Positions 7,434 to 15,758 of a DNA stretch of 40,850 bases are shown piece by piece. Origin of the DNA: Treponema sp. Lineage in GTDB: Bacteria; Spirochaetota; Spirochaetia; Treponematales; Breznakiellaceae. The first letter of the stretch is position 1. Every line of letters begins with the position of its first letter. The notes below the pieces were generated by a model, which was not told the origin of the DNA, did not search any database, and saw nothing but the letters and a program-made list of their open reading frames with translations. The DNA lies in assembly GCA_031279205.1 (NCBI GenBank), contig JAITIX010000149.1:1-40850 (forward strand). The letters are read 5' to 3'. A program made the translations under genes and the position numbers.

Positions 7434-9410
7434 TTAAAGGTCGATACGGATCGACTTCTTGGCCTTGATTCGGTTGAGTATGCCGGAGATCAACACCGCG
7501 AGAATCGGGAAAACACTGGCGGTTGCCACAATGCCGAAAGCGCCGCCAGTCGCGCCAGATTCCCGGCCAATGCCCAGCCCAGTTGCAATCACGAGCGGTA
7601 CAGTAACCGGGCCAGTGGTAACGCCCGCCGAGTCCCAGGCAATGGCGGCAAACTCTTCCGAAGCGAACACGGTCAGGATTAGGGCAAGCAGGTAAGCAAC
7701 AGCGAGTATCCACGCAAGCGGCAGGTTAAAGAGTATGCGGGCAAAACCAGCGGTCATGCCAAAACCCACGCCAATGGCAACCATTGAGATGAGTGTGCTT
7801 TTCTTGTAGATTCCGGTGGTCATGTCTTCGACTGTGGTTCCCAGCGCAGCCAATGACGGTTCCGCCAGCGTTGCGCCAAAGCCCAGTATGTAGACAAAGG
7901 CAAGCACCGCGATATAGCCGACAATGGGTCCCCATTGGGCAAAGACAGCCTGCTCAACCGGCACAAAGCGGTAGGTGCGCGACGTTGTGTCCAGCATGGC
8001 ACGATCAAACGGCGCAGCCTCGAAGTCCGTGTTGGCGCTGCGCTTGAGCCAGATGTACTCTTTGGCGCCCTGGGGCGATGACACAGTGAACACTGAGCTT
8101 TCATCAACGCCGCGTACCACGATTGCCTCTTGCGTGGTTGCCATATACGCGCGGGGTAACGCAGAGCCAGCCTGATTGCCCAACGCCGAAATGCCCTGAT
8201 CCATACCTATAGTAAAGAGGAACATACCCAGCACAGTAAAAATCAAGCCAAGCACAGTGCTATCAGCTTCGCGGATACGTTCCCGCACCACAATCAGTAT
8301 CGTGAGTATGAGTACCAGCGCGAGGGGCAAGACCGTGCCGAGGGCGCTCTTAATCGAACTCAGCGCCTGATCGCCAGACATGAGCAGAGACTGGGTTTCC
8401 TCCGCTACTGTTTCAACGACAGCGCTCGAAAGCGTTGCCCCAGGAAAGCTGGCGTAGAATTCCGCCGTGCTTAAATGGCCTTCGCTCACCGCCGCACCAG
8501 CCAGTTGAATCAACGCCTCTTCGCTGCCCGCCACATACTCTGCCCTGACACGTTCTGTTGCTGAAAAGAACTCGCTCGCGGAACAGGGATCAGGCACTTT
8601 CTCGTTAAGAATAAAAGCAAGCAGAAAAACCCCAGCCACTGGCAAACCCGACGCCAGTGTTACCACACCGAGTCCTGATGCACCGCCTTTGCTGTTACTG
8701 CCCGCGATTTTGGACACGCCCACACCGAGCGCAATCACGAGCGGCACTGTAACCGGGCCAGTGGTAACACCGCCAGTGTCCCACGCGAGGTTTGCTACGG
8801 GACGCAGGGAAGGGTTTTGCTCAAACAGCAAGCCCACTGCCACGAGAATCGGCATCATAAGAAAAACAGCCGGCTTAAAACGCCAGCCATACAGAAAACG
8901 GAACACGCCGAGTAAGACCGCCAGTCCCACACCCACCGCAATAGCGAATACGAGATAGGTCGACGCGCGGTTGAGCAAAAGGTAGAGTAATGGCGCATCC
9001 CACGCCTCAACCGCGCTCCCCTGTACCTTGAGAAAGCCAATGGCAGGTTCCGCGAGAGTGGCCGTTACGCCGATAATAACGGCGAAGATTGCCACGCCCA
9101 GCACGCCAACCTTGGGTGGAAGCCGCAGACCGCACTGTTCGCCCAGCGGCATGATACCGAGGAAGAGCCCCTCAAGGAAAAACGCTAGACCAAGCACAGT
9201 CGCCGCAACGCCTATCGCCACTGACAACGCGTGCTGCACCGGCATCTTTAACACAAATGTTTGCGCCAAAAAGAGGTAGATCACCACAAATGCAACCGCC
9301 TGCACCTGCGCTCCTATCCTTGAGGACGCATAGGATGCAATCATTGAAGCAACCTGCCGGAACGACATCTTCTCACTTTCGGCTTTTTTTGTACTTCTCG
9401 CTTGAGCCAT
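7434..9410 (-). CDS. DUF1538 integral membrane protein (duplicated domain)
   Basis: 658 residues with about a dozen hydrophobic segments. The protein is an internal duplication: the first half carries TLAEPAIGFLKVQG and WDTGGVTTGPVTVPLVIALG, the second half TLAEPSLAALG and WDSAGVTTGPVTVPLVIATG. The conserved TTGPVTVP stretch in both halves is a likely half-helix pair at a transport path, as in inverted-repeat transporters. A linker of about 100 residues separates the two halves. Function is unknown; a carrier or channel for an ion or small solute is an inference. SD AGGAG lies about 8 nt before ATG 9410. It is the first gene of a two-gene minus-strand operon with the PII-like protein. Confidence 0.88.
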   Translation of the reverse strand: MAQARSTKKAESEKMSFRQVASMIASYASSRIGAQVQAVAFVVIYLFLAQTFVLKMPVQHALSVAIGVAATVLGLAFFLEGLFLGIMPLGEQCGLRLPPKVGVLGVAIFAVIIGVTATLAEPAIGFLKVQGSAVEAWDAPLLYLLLNRASTYLVFAIAVGVGLAVLLGVFRFLYGWRFKPAVFLMMPILVAVGLLFEQNPSLRPVANLAWDTGGVTTGPVTVPLVIALGVGVSKIAGSNSKGGASGLGVVTLASGLPVAGVFLLAFILNEKVPDPCSASEFFSATERVRAEYVAGSEEALIQLAGAAVSEGHLSTAEFYASFPGATLSSAVVETVAEETQSLLMSGDQALSSIKSALGTVLPLALVLILTILIVVRERIREADSTVLGLIFTVLGMFLFTIGMDQGISALGNQAGSALPRAYMATTQEAIVVRGVDESSVFTVSSPQGAKEYIWLKRSANTDFEAAPFDRAMLDTTSRTYRFVPVEQAVFAQWGPIVGYIAVLAFVYILGFGATLAEPSLAALGTTVEDMTTGIYKKSTLISMVAIGVGFGMTAGFARILFNLPLAWILAVAYLLALILTVFASEEFAAIAWDSAGVTTGPVTVPLVIATGLGIGRESGATGGAFGIVATASVFPILAVLISGILNRIKAKKSIRIDL

Positions 9411-9621
9411 AATCTAAAATCTCCTGGGTGTAATATAAGCCATACAAGGCGACTTCATCAAGCCCTGGCAGTCTTTTCTCTTCTACAGTGTTGTGCAATC
9501 AGGAAAGGCTCTGGCGCTCATTAGAAAAGCCGTCCTTCTAGTTAAGAGAAGCGTAACAAGCCCTCATGTTCTGCCACAGTGTCTCAATATGTATCTCAAG
9601 ACTTGGTTTCATTTGGCCGAT

Positions 9622-9650
9622 TTGATATAAAGCGAAAAAAGGTATGCTAA
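9622..9650 (+). promoter_or_regulatory. Candidate promoter of the STAS-PspA operon
   Basis: TTGATA at 9622-9627 is followed after 17 nt by TGCTAA (9645-9650), or by TATGCT with 15-nt spacing; either would start transcription just before the ribosome site AAGGA of the 9679 gene. The match is moderate. The rest of the 268-bp divergent gap 9411-9678 shows no gene and no strong hairpin. Confidence 0.35.
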
Positions 9651-9678
9651 AAAAATTAGTGTATTATAAGGAAGCGCT

Positions 9679-10212
9679 ATGTCAAACCACGAGATTGTGC
9701 CAGATCATAATGAAGACCTCCTCATAACGCTTCAAGCCGTGCCGCGTAACGTGAATTGTTTTGTTATCGCTCTTTCAGGCAACATCAATACTCATAACTC
9801 CTGCTACTTCCACGACGAGGTCGCCAAACTCATCGATGCTGGATATACGCGGCTCCTTTTTCACTGCGGAGCGCTGGTGCATGTCTCGTCAGCCGGTATC
9901 GGCTCTTTCGCCGCGCTGTTCAAGACCGTGAAAACAAAGGGTGGAAATATGGTGCTGGTTGAACTGCTACCGAGGGTGCATGATGTCTTTAACCTTTTAG
10001 GTTTTGGCGAGGCCTTTCCCATAAAGGAGAGCCTGAGCGAAGGATTCGCCCTTTTCCATGAAGAGGAACATAAGAAATCAGCCTTCCCAGTGGCGTTTAA
10101 ATGCCCTGTCTGCTTGGCAGATCTACAGGCAAACGAGGCTGGACGTTTCTGGTGTGAGACGTGTAAGGCGGTTATAACGCTTAATCAGTGGGGACTAGTG
10201 TCCCTGGGATAA
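9679..10212 (+). CDS. STAS-domain protein with C-terminal zinc ribbon
   Basis: 177 residues. Residues 20-125 form a STAS (anti-sigma-factor-antagonist) fold with HVSSAGIGSFAALF at the usual phospho-serine loop. This is followed by a short CPVC...CETC zinc ribbon near residues 140-163, an unusual addition. STAS proteins act as phosphorylation-dependent protein-binding switches in the cytoplasm. The ribbon may give it a second partner. It is the first gene of a tight five-gene run with a YbjN-like protein and PspA (20 bp to the next gene), suggesting partner switching in envelope stress, though no anti-sigma kinase is present here. SD AAGGA precedes ATG 9679. Confidence 0.82.
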   Translation: MSNHEIVPDHNEDLLITLQAVPRNVNCFVIALSGNINTHNSCYFHDEVAKLIDAGYTRLLFHCGALVHVSSAGIGSFAALFKTVKTKGGNMVLVELLPRVHDVFNLLGFGEAFPIKESLSEGFALFHEEEHKKSAFPVAFKCPVCLADLQANEAGRFWCETCKAVITLNQWGLVSLG

Positions 10213-10231
10213 AAACTTTAAGGCAGGTATT

Positions 10232-10612
10232 ATGGAAAACAAAGTTGAACAGTATCTCATCGATCTCATGTTGAGCTATCGTGAGGTGGAGAAGAACTTC
10301 TGGTTCATTGACGACGCAGAACACGGTCTGGAAGGGATCGCGGTTCTGTACGCAGAACCACTGGTGATAGTGCGGGCGCTCGTGATGGAAGCACCTACAG
10401 AGAAGCGGCTTGAATTTCTTACCAAGCTCCTTGAGCTTAACGCTTCGGATGTGGTTCACGGCGCCTACGCCCTTGAGGGCGAGCAGGTTGTGTTAATCGA
10501 CACGCTTGAGTATGATACCATGGATTATCTGGAGTTCAGGGCAACACTGGACGCTTTCAGCCTTGCCCTGTCCCAGCATTACCCGATTCTTTCAAGCTAT
10601 CGAACCCAGTAG
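10232..10612 (+). CDS. YbjN/CesT-like small protein
   Basis: 126 acidic residues. The alternating pattern (EKNFWFIDDAEHGLEGIAVLYAEPLVIVRALVM, quoted in parts: EKNFWFIDD, IAVLYAEPLVIVRALV) and the helix FLTKLLELNASDVVHGAYAL match the YbjN / type III chaperone-like fold, whose members act as small protein-binding factors. The assignment is by pattern and by context next to pspA, not by a catalytic motif. The gene lies 19 bp after the STAS gene and 11 bp before pspA, so co-transcription is very likely. In this setting it may bind PspA or the membrane proteins downstream. Confidence 0.6.
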   Translation: MENKVEQYLIDLMLSYREVEKNFWFIDDAEHGLEGIAVLYAEPLVIVRALVMEAPTEKRLEFLTKLLELNASDVVHGAYALEGEQVVLIDTLEYDTMDYLEFRATLDAFSLALSQHYPILSSYRTQ

Positions 10613-10623
10613 AGGAGATAATA

Positions 10624-11319
10624 ATGGGACTTTTTTCAAGACTGAAAACGCTCGTTTCATCAAACGTGAATGACATGATAAGTAAGGCTGAGAAGCCGGA
10701 AAAGATGCTGAATCAGCTCCTCATTGAAATGAGTGAGCAGTTGATTGAATCAAAAAAAGCAGTGGCTATGGCCATTGCCGACGAAAAGAAGCTGGAACGG
10801 GAAACTGAAAACCAGCGCGCCCAGGCCCAGGAGTGGGAACGCAAGGCTATGCTCGCGGTACAGGCCGGCAAAGATGACCTGGCCAAAGAAGCACTCTTGC
10901 GGAAAAAAGACTATGATAGCGCTTACGCTGAATACCATAAACAGTGGGAAGCCCAGAAAGTTTCGGTTGACAAGCTCAAGGAATCGCTCAAGGAACTCCA
11001 GAACAAGATCGAGGAAGCCCAGCGCAAAAAGAACCTGCTCGTGGCACGCGCCAAACGCGCCGAAGCTCAACAGAAGATACAGAGTACCATCTCAAACATA
11101 GCCGGAAACCGCAGCGCCTTTGACGCCTTTGACCGCATGGCGGCTAAGGTAGACCAAATGGAAGCTGAGGCTGACGCATCACTAGAGCTTGAGAACCTCT
11201 CCGCAGACGCAAGCCTAGAAAAACGTTTCGCTGAACTGGAACATTCCGATTCTTCGGCTGACCTCATGCTTATAGAACTCAAGGAAAAAATGAAGGCTTT
11301 GCCGGATAAGTCCTCCTAA
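10624..11319 (+). CDS. pspA: PspA/IM30 membrane-remodelling protein
   Basis: 231 residues, the normal PspA length. It starts MGLFSRLKTLVSSNVNDMIS, the amphipathic membrane-binding helix, followed by the typical KAEKPEKMLNQLL segment and a long coiled coil (roughly residues 25-190) rich in E, K, Q and R. PspA/Vipp1 proteins are ESCRT-III relatives that polymerise on damaged inner membranes. SD AGGAG lies 8 nt before ATG. The operon order STAS, YbjN-like, PspA and then two unknown membrane proteins suggests the latter are its membrane anchors or sensors, replacing PspB/PspC, which are absent here. Confidence 0.9.
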   Translation: MGLFSRLKTLVSSNVNDMISKAEKPEKMLNQLLIEMSEQLIESKKAVAMAIADEKKLERETENQRAQAQEWERKAMLAVQAGKDDLAKEALLRKKDYDSAYAEYHKQWEAQKVSVDKLKESLKELQNKIEEAQRKKNLLVARAKRAEAQQKIQSTISNIAGNRSAFDAFDRMAAKVDQMEAEADASLELENLSADASLEKRFAELEHSDSSADLMLIELKEKMKALPDKSS

Positions 11320-11334
11320 ATGACGGAGGGTGTT

Positions 11335-12252
11335 GTGAACCAGAAACTACCTGTCTTCATTAGATTGATTCGCTTTGTCTGTCTCTGGTTTATCATCGCG
11401 TTTGTGGTGTTGACCATCGCTCACTTTATGGCGATCCGCATTGATCTGGCGAGTATGTTCTCGCTTACCCAGCAGGAAGCTAAGATCGACTCCCTGCTCA
11501 CCGCAGGCTGGCGTTCCCTGCCGCTCAGTATCTACATCACCGTGCTGTTGGGATTGAGCTACAGCGCCCGGTATAAGTTCCCTGTTCTTCCTTCCATCGT
11601 TTATGTGATGGTTCTATCCCTGCTCTGGATCGGACTTTTTTCACTGATACTGAGCATAATCCAGAGAGGATCGCCTTGGCCTACCGAAAGATTCCAACAT
11701 CTGGGAGAGACAGGCCTTATCACAGTTGACGGCGATCAGTATCAGGTACTCCTGCAAGACCCTGATCTGCCCGGTGCGCTGGTGATCGCCCCACTGGACT
11801 TGCCCCTTAGGTATGAGAACACCCAGATAGGGCTTGGCGCCCCCTCAATCTTCTTCAGAAAGGATTCCGTGTATTTTATCGAAACGCTCCTGCGTAAGTT
11901 CATCCGTGCCGGCGAGCAATGCCGTGATCGTTTGCAGGAAAGTTTCTTATCGTTCTTTCTATATATACTCGCGCTGGTGTTTTGCCTGAGTACCCTGCGC
12001 TTCGTGTTTGACGTAAGTTCATGGCCGCTGGCAAACCTCTTTTTGGGCGCGCTCCTGTTCTGGGGCATACTGGAGCTGGAAACCCTGCTTGATTCGGAGC
12101 AGGTGCAGACGCTTATAAACGCCATAAGCGGAGAAGCCCTCATGTTCATGGTAGTTCCTCTGGCTTTATGCATACTAGGGCTTGTGTTCCTTTTATTTAG
12201 CTCTGGAAATTCTTTTATCAAAAAGAGGTGGGCTATCAATGAAGATTACTAA
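11335..12252 (+). CDS. Unknown membrane protein in pspA operon
   Basis: About 305 residues with hydrophobic segments near residues 10-35, 62-82, 85-112, 205-225, 230-250 and 270-295, and a soluble part of about 90 residues (about 115-205) that may face the periplasm or cytoplasm. No family is recognised. GTG 11335 is preferred as start because GGAGGG lies 4-5 nt before it; ATG 11320, immediately after the pspA stop, has no ribosome site. The 3' end overlaps the next start by 14 bp, so translation is coupled. Its place directly after pspA suggests a membrane partner of the stress response. Confidence 0.75.
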   Translation: MNQKLPVFIRLIRFVCLWFIIAFVVLTIAHFMAIRIDLASMFSLTQQEAKIDSLLTAGWRSLPLSIYITVLLGLSYSARYKFPVLPSIVYVMVLSLLWIGLFSLILSIIQRGSPWPTERFQHLGETGLITVDGDQYQVLLQDPDLPGALVIAPLDLPLRYENTQIGLGAPSIFFRKDSVYFIETLLRKFIRAGEQCRDRLQESFLSFFLYILALVFCLSTLRFVFDVSSWPLANLFLGALLFWGILELETLLDSEQVQTLINAISGEALMFMVVPLALCILGLVFLLFSSGNSFIKKRWAINEDY

Positions 12253-13978
12253 ACCATTCATCTTTTCTGTCTACATGCTTGCCTCCTCTCTGTTGTTCAT
12301 AGTATTCCGGTTTTTCGTACCTATCGATGCAATACCGCTCCCCATCTATTCAGTTCGGTGGCGTTTTGTGAGTGGGTTTCTTAGCTATTTTGATCTATTT
12401 CCAGCGCTGGTTCTTTCCGGCCTTGTACTCCTATTTAGCTCGCAGGAAAACCCGCAAGAAAAGTTCACGCGTTTCTCACCCAAGTTTCTGGAATACCTCA
12501 AGACTCCGATCACCATAGGCATTGTAGCAACGCTGGTGTATACGCTGCTCTTTCTCCTTGCCACGCCCCTTGCCCACGATTTCGTCTCCACACTCCGGTT
12601 TCGGGGAGAGCTTTATACTCAATCCATAACCGGCGCCGTGAAGTACGCAGAACGAGGGGAATGGCCTGACGCAGAGCAGTTTATGCGCGTATGCGACTCA
12701 ATATGGCCGGGAAACCCTCTCAACGAGCCTTTGCGGGAACAGATTAAGGTTGGCATGGATAGCTGGCGACTCAGCGTCTCGCTGCGTGATCAATCCACTG
12801 GCGCTGGTGAAAAGGTTTCCCAGAACCGCCACCCGCTGGGAAAAGAACCGGTCAACACAACTGAAGCCCTGGTCATGGCAGACAAGGCGTTCCGCGAGGA
12901 GCGTTACTACGACTCCCACTGGCTTGCCGTGCTTGCGGGGCGTCTCGCCCACCAGGGCAGTGTCGAAGCAACGCAGGCCCAGCGGCTTGCCTCACTCGCG
13001 TGGAGCGCGCTCGACGTTGCCACATCCTTACCTGAAGAGGAGGCATACTACCTGTATCGTCAGAAGCGCGAGGGTTATGAGGCAGTCATAGCCGGCGACT
13101 GGATTAACGCCTACTACATCTTTAAGATGCTTGCCCCCCGGCTTCCGTCCGACACTGACGTGGCTAACTTTCTCGCCTTGAGTGAAGAAGGCGCTCGGCA
13201 AAGCTCGTTCTTTGTGAATGAAGTTGACGAGCATGTGGGAGAAATGCTCTTAGAGGCGCTCTTTTCCCTGCCCATTGACAATGGCGGACGCGCGGTTATG
13301 CGTGTTTTCTCCCTGTCCACCATGCCAGACGCTTCCTATGGTACAGGCTTTGAGCTTATGGCGTTCTCCGCTGATGGCACAATGCGTTATGATCTGATAA
13401 CGCCCTACGTTAAGATATTGCCTATTCGCCTTGACGATACTGAGAAACTCCTCATCATGCTCCACGCGCTTTCGCGGGAAAGTGCGGAAGCCAGCCTTGC
13501 TCCGGTCTGGAGCGGCAATGAGCGCCCCTCCATCACCAATACCGAACTCATACTGAATGTGAGCTATGATGATTTCCTCCTTCTTGCAAAACTCCGGCGC
13601 GGCCTTAAATCGCTTTCAATAAATGAACTCTTCACCGCCTCAGACCGCTTTGGAGACTACGGCTATATTACCAAAGTGTTTGAGGCTGAGCTTATCTACC
13701 GTCTGAGTGAACCCGGCGCCATGCTGTCTCTGGTGATACTTATCATTATTGTTGGCTGGCGCTTCCGCTCATCGGTAAAATACTTGAACATACCCATGCT
13801 GTTTATATTGCCGCTGGTCTTCAATGGTTTGGTGTTTTTCTTTCGTAAGATACTTAATATTTTGAGCATCACGTTGATCATTGCCTTTAGCTTTTCCACC
13901 ACTATCATCGTGTTTAGCATCGGACTTGTCTGTTTATTCATTTTTTGTCTGATAATGGCGTCTGCCCAGCATGGGTAA
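12239..13978 (+). CDS. Unknown large membrane protein, last gene of pspA operon
   Basis: 579 residues. Hydrophobic segments at the N-terminus (about 8-28, 45-65, 95-115) and C-terminus (three or four, about 490-575) flank a soluble region of about 370 residues. The first part of that region has helical repeats reminiscent of TPRs (KAFREERYYDSHWLAVLAGR, GDWINAYYIFKMLAPRLP), the second part looks mixed alpha/beta. ATG 12239 is chosen because AGAGGTGGG precedes it; a longer open frame from 12182 overlaps the previous gene further and lacks such a site. No known family. The topology resembles a membrane-anchored sensor or scaffold, but that is inference only. Confidence 0.8.
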   Translation: MKITKPFIFSVYMLASSLLFIVFRFFVPIDAIPLPIYSVRWRFVSGFLSYFDLFPALVLSGLVLLFSSQENPQEKFTRFSPKFLEYLKTPITIGIVATLVYTLLFLLATPLAHDFVSTLRFRGELYTQSITGAVKYAERGEWPDAEQFMRVCDSIWPGNPLNEPLREQIKVGMDSWRLSVSLRDQSTGAGEKVSQNRHPLGKEPVNTTEALVMADKAFREERYYDSHWLAVLAGRLAHQGSVEATQAQRLASLAWSALDVATSLPEEEAYYLYRQKREGYEAVIAGDWINAYYIFKMLAPRLPSDTDVANFLALSEEGARQSSFFVNEVDEHVGEMLLEALFSLPIDNGGRAVMRVFSLSTMPDASYGTGFELMAFSADGTMRYDLITPYVKILPIRLDDTEKLLIMLHALSRESAEASLAPVWSGNERPSITNTELILNVSYDDFLLLAKLRRGLKSLSINELFTASDRFGDYGYITKVFEAELIYRLSEPGAMLSLVILIIIVGWRFRSSVKYLNIPMLFILPLVFNGLVFFFRKILNILSITLIIAFSFSTTIIVFSIGLVCLFIFCLIMASAQHG

Positions 13979-13996
13979 GACAGGGAGGCAATCTTT

Positions 13997-14227
13997 TCTC
14001 CGCCTGGAAACGACTTATTTCCGCCTGAGAATGTTCCATTTCCGCCTGGAAACGACTTATTTCCGCCTGAGAATGTTCCATTTCCGCCCGAAAATGACTT
14101 ATTTCCGCCTGAGAATGTTCCATTTCCGCCTGGAAACGACTTATTTCCGCCTGAGAATGTTCCATTTCCGCCCGAAAACGACTTATTTCCGCCTGAAAAA
14201 ACTTTGTTTCCGTCCGGAGAAGATTGT
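13997..14227. repeat. 21-bp minisatellite, 11 units, two alternating variants
   Basis: Eleven contiguous 21-bp units begin at 13997. Type A reads TTTCCGCCTGGAAACGACTT plus A, type B TTTCCGCCTGAGAATGTTCC plus A; units 1-9 alternate A/B with a few point changes, and units 10-11 are diverged. Because 21 is a multiple of three and the unit lacks stops in most frames, all such frames stay open: one minus frame would spell coiled-coil heptads AEISRFQ-AEMEHSQ, another a Gly-rich GGNKSFS-GGNGTFS. No start, ribosome site or codon pattern favours any of them, so I treat it as noncoding. It fills most of the gap between the last pspA-operon gene and the serine hydrolase. Confidence 0.95.
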
Positions 14228-14284
14228 CCTCTTTGGGGAAGCGTCCTAGAAACAAAGTGTCTTCTCCAGTATTCTGAAGCAACT

Positions 14285-15328
14285 ATGCGAACCATTGAGA
14301 ACTATTTAAGCGAATGTGTGCGCGAGGGGGCCTTCCCCGGCGCGTCGTGGATCACGGGAAACCAGACTGAGGTTTTTGAGCAAGGTGCGATTGGCGTTCT
14401 GGGTCAGGGGCTGGGGCCTGTGCGGAAAGACAGTGTGTATGACATGGCTTCGATAACCAAGCTGTTTGTGGCTTGCGCCTTGATGCGTCAGCTTGAGGAT
14501 GGTCTTACCCGCCTTCAGGATACGGTTGATTACTTCCTGCCGTCATACAAGGGTACGCCCAAGGCGTCTATCACGCTGTTTCAGTTGCTTACCCACACTA
14601 GTCCCATTGCCGGCGGCAACCGTCTTTACCTGTCGGCGCACGCCAAGGCTGATCTGCTGGAAGAAATCATCTGGACCCCGCTTCGCGCCGATAGCCCTGA
14701 GCGCGTTGTCTACACCTGTGAGGCGTTCATCCTTTTGGGAGAGATTGTTTCGGCTATTGACGGAGAGTCGCTTGACGCGGTGATACAGAAGCGGGTGCTT
14801 GACCCGCTTGGCATGAAAGAGACTATGTACCGACCGCCGGCAGCCTTGCTTGAGCGCATTGCGGCCACTGAGAACGATCCGTGGCGGGGCAGGGTTTTGC
14901 GCGGCGAGGTTCACGACGAGAACGCGGCGGTGATGGGTGGCGTCAGTGGCAATGCCGGCATTTTCTCCACTGCCGCTGATATGTCGCGCGTGGCAATCGC
15001 CATGCTTGACTCGCTTGATGGCCGGGGTTTTCTGCGAAAGCCGACTGCCGAGCTGATGACGCGGAACCACACGGAGGGTCGGGGTGAGAATCGTGGTCTG
15101 GGCTGGATGGTCTGGGAGCGCGGCTCTTCTGCCGGCGACTATATGTCGGCGCGCGCCTTTGGACACACGGGCTATACCGGCACAAGCCTCTGGGTTGATC
15201 CGGTTTACCGGCTTTACGCGATTCTGTTGACGAACCGCGTGCATCCTACTCGCGAAAACACGCGGCTGTTTCGCACGCGCGCCATTTTCCATAACCTGCT
15301 TATACTGCGTTATGGAGCGCGCGCTTAG
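14285..15328 (+). CDS. Serine hydrolase, beta-lactamase / class C-like family
   Basis: 347 residues from ATG 14285. The SxxK motif is S56-I-T-K59 (YDMASITKLF), the second motif is Y143-T-C in place of the usual YxN, and the HTG (KTG equivalent) is H294-T295-G296. These are the active-site boxes of the serine beta-lactamase-like fold (PF00144), covering peptidases, esterases and transpeptidase relatives. There is no signal peptide, so it is probably cytoplasmic and not a true beta-lactamase; substrate unknown. The open frame extends upstream into the minisatellite, but ATG 14285 matches where family homology starts. It may be a cell-wall peptide or ester hydrolase. Confidence 0.88.
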   Translation: MRTIENYLSECVREGAFPGASWITGNQTEVFEQGAIGVLGQGLGPVRKDSVYDMASITKLFVACALMRQLEDGLTRLQDTVDYFLPSYKGTPKASITLFQLLTHTSPIAGGNRLYLSAHAKADLLEEIIWTPLRADSPERVVYTCEAFILLGEIVSAIDGESLDAVIQKRVLDPLGMKETMYRPPAALLERIAATENDPWRGRVLRGEVHDENAAVMGGVSGNAGIFSTAADMSRVAIAMLDSLDGRGFLRKPTAELMTRNHTEGRGENRGLGWMVWERGSSAGDYMSARAFGHTGYTGTSLWVDPVYRLYAILLTNRVHPTRENTRLFRTRAIFHNLLILRYGARA

Positions 15329-15556
15329 GACTTGTTTGCACAGTTTGGTGAAGACCAGACGCATGTTCCGGCGATTGTTTTGGATCAAAGAGTTAAAATA
15401 ATGCTTGACAAGTTGTAGATGGCAGGGTTAACATACGGTCTATGGGTATGTTAACTTTTTTACACACATGTCCGATGATAAATGCGCATATTGCTTGTTC
15501 GCGGTCTGTGGCGGGTAGTGCCTGCTACATTTTTTCACATTGGTGTAAAATTCTTG

Positions 15557-15585
15557 TTGACAAGCCCGCGAGAGTAGGGTACATT
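15557..15585 (+). promoter_or_regulatory. Candidate sigma-70 promoter upstream of poly-C locus
   Basis: TTGACA (15557-15562), 17-nt spacer, TACATT (15580-15585). A second candidate lies at 15405-15433 (TTGACA, 17 nt, TTAACA). Both point right, toward the short ORF at 15704 and the porin-like gene. They are the best consensus matches I found in the 970-bp gap 15329-16294. That gap otherwise contains the poly-C locus and a 97-codon open frame at 15442-15735 with no ribosome site, which I do not call. Confidence 0.5.
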
Positions 15586-15742
15586 GATTTCAATGGTAGC
15601 AGGAAATGGTTCCTGATAAGGTCGAAAGACAGCGGTCTGGAAAGATTGCTTATACAAAAAGCGCTTGGCAGGGCGCGATTCTTAAAAAAGGAGGGTGTGG
15701 TTTATGAAAAACGCTTTGAGAATGACAAAATCTAACAATCTA

Positions 15743-15758
15743 CCCCCCCCCCCCCCCC
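15743..15758. repeat. Homopolymer tract of 16 C
   Basis: Sixteen consecutive C lie between CTA and TGTAGGG. Runs of this length mutate easily by slippage, and poly-G/C tracts near surface-protein genes are known contingency devices in Treponema pallidum (tpr promoters) and other host-associated bacteria. This one lies 537 bp upstream of the porin-like start, inside the open frame that begins at 15704. Confidence 0.97.

Noticed and set aside
13997-14227. CRISPR array or a coiled-coil gene
   Set aside because: Units are contiguous with no spacers, so not CRISPR. The open frames follow from a 21-bp unit without stops; none has a ribosome site or a sensible start.
14285-15328. Antibiotic-resistance beta-lactamase
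   Set aside because: It has the family fold and SxxK, but no signal peptide and an altered YxN box; esterase or peptidase relatives are far more common.
15442-15735. 97-codon gene upstream of the poly-C tract
   Set aside because: No ribosome site, no recognisable domain, and it overlaps the better-initiated frame at 15704.
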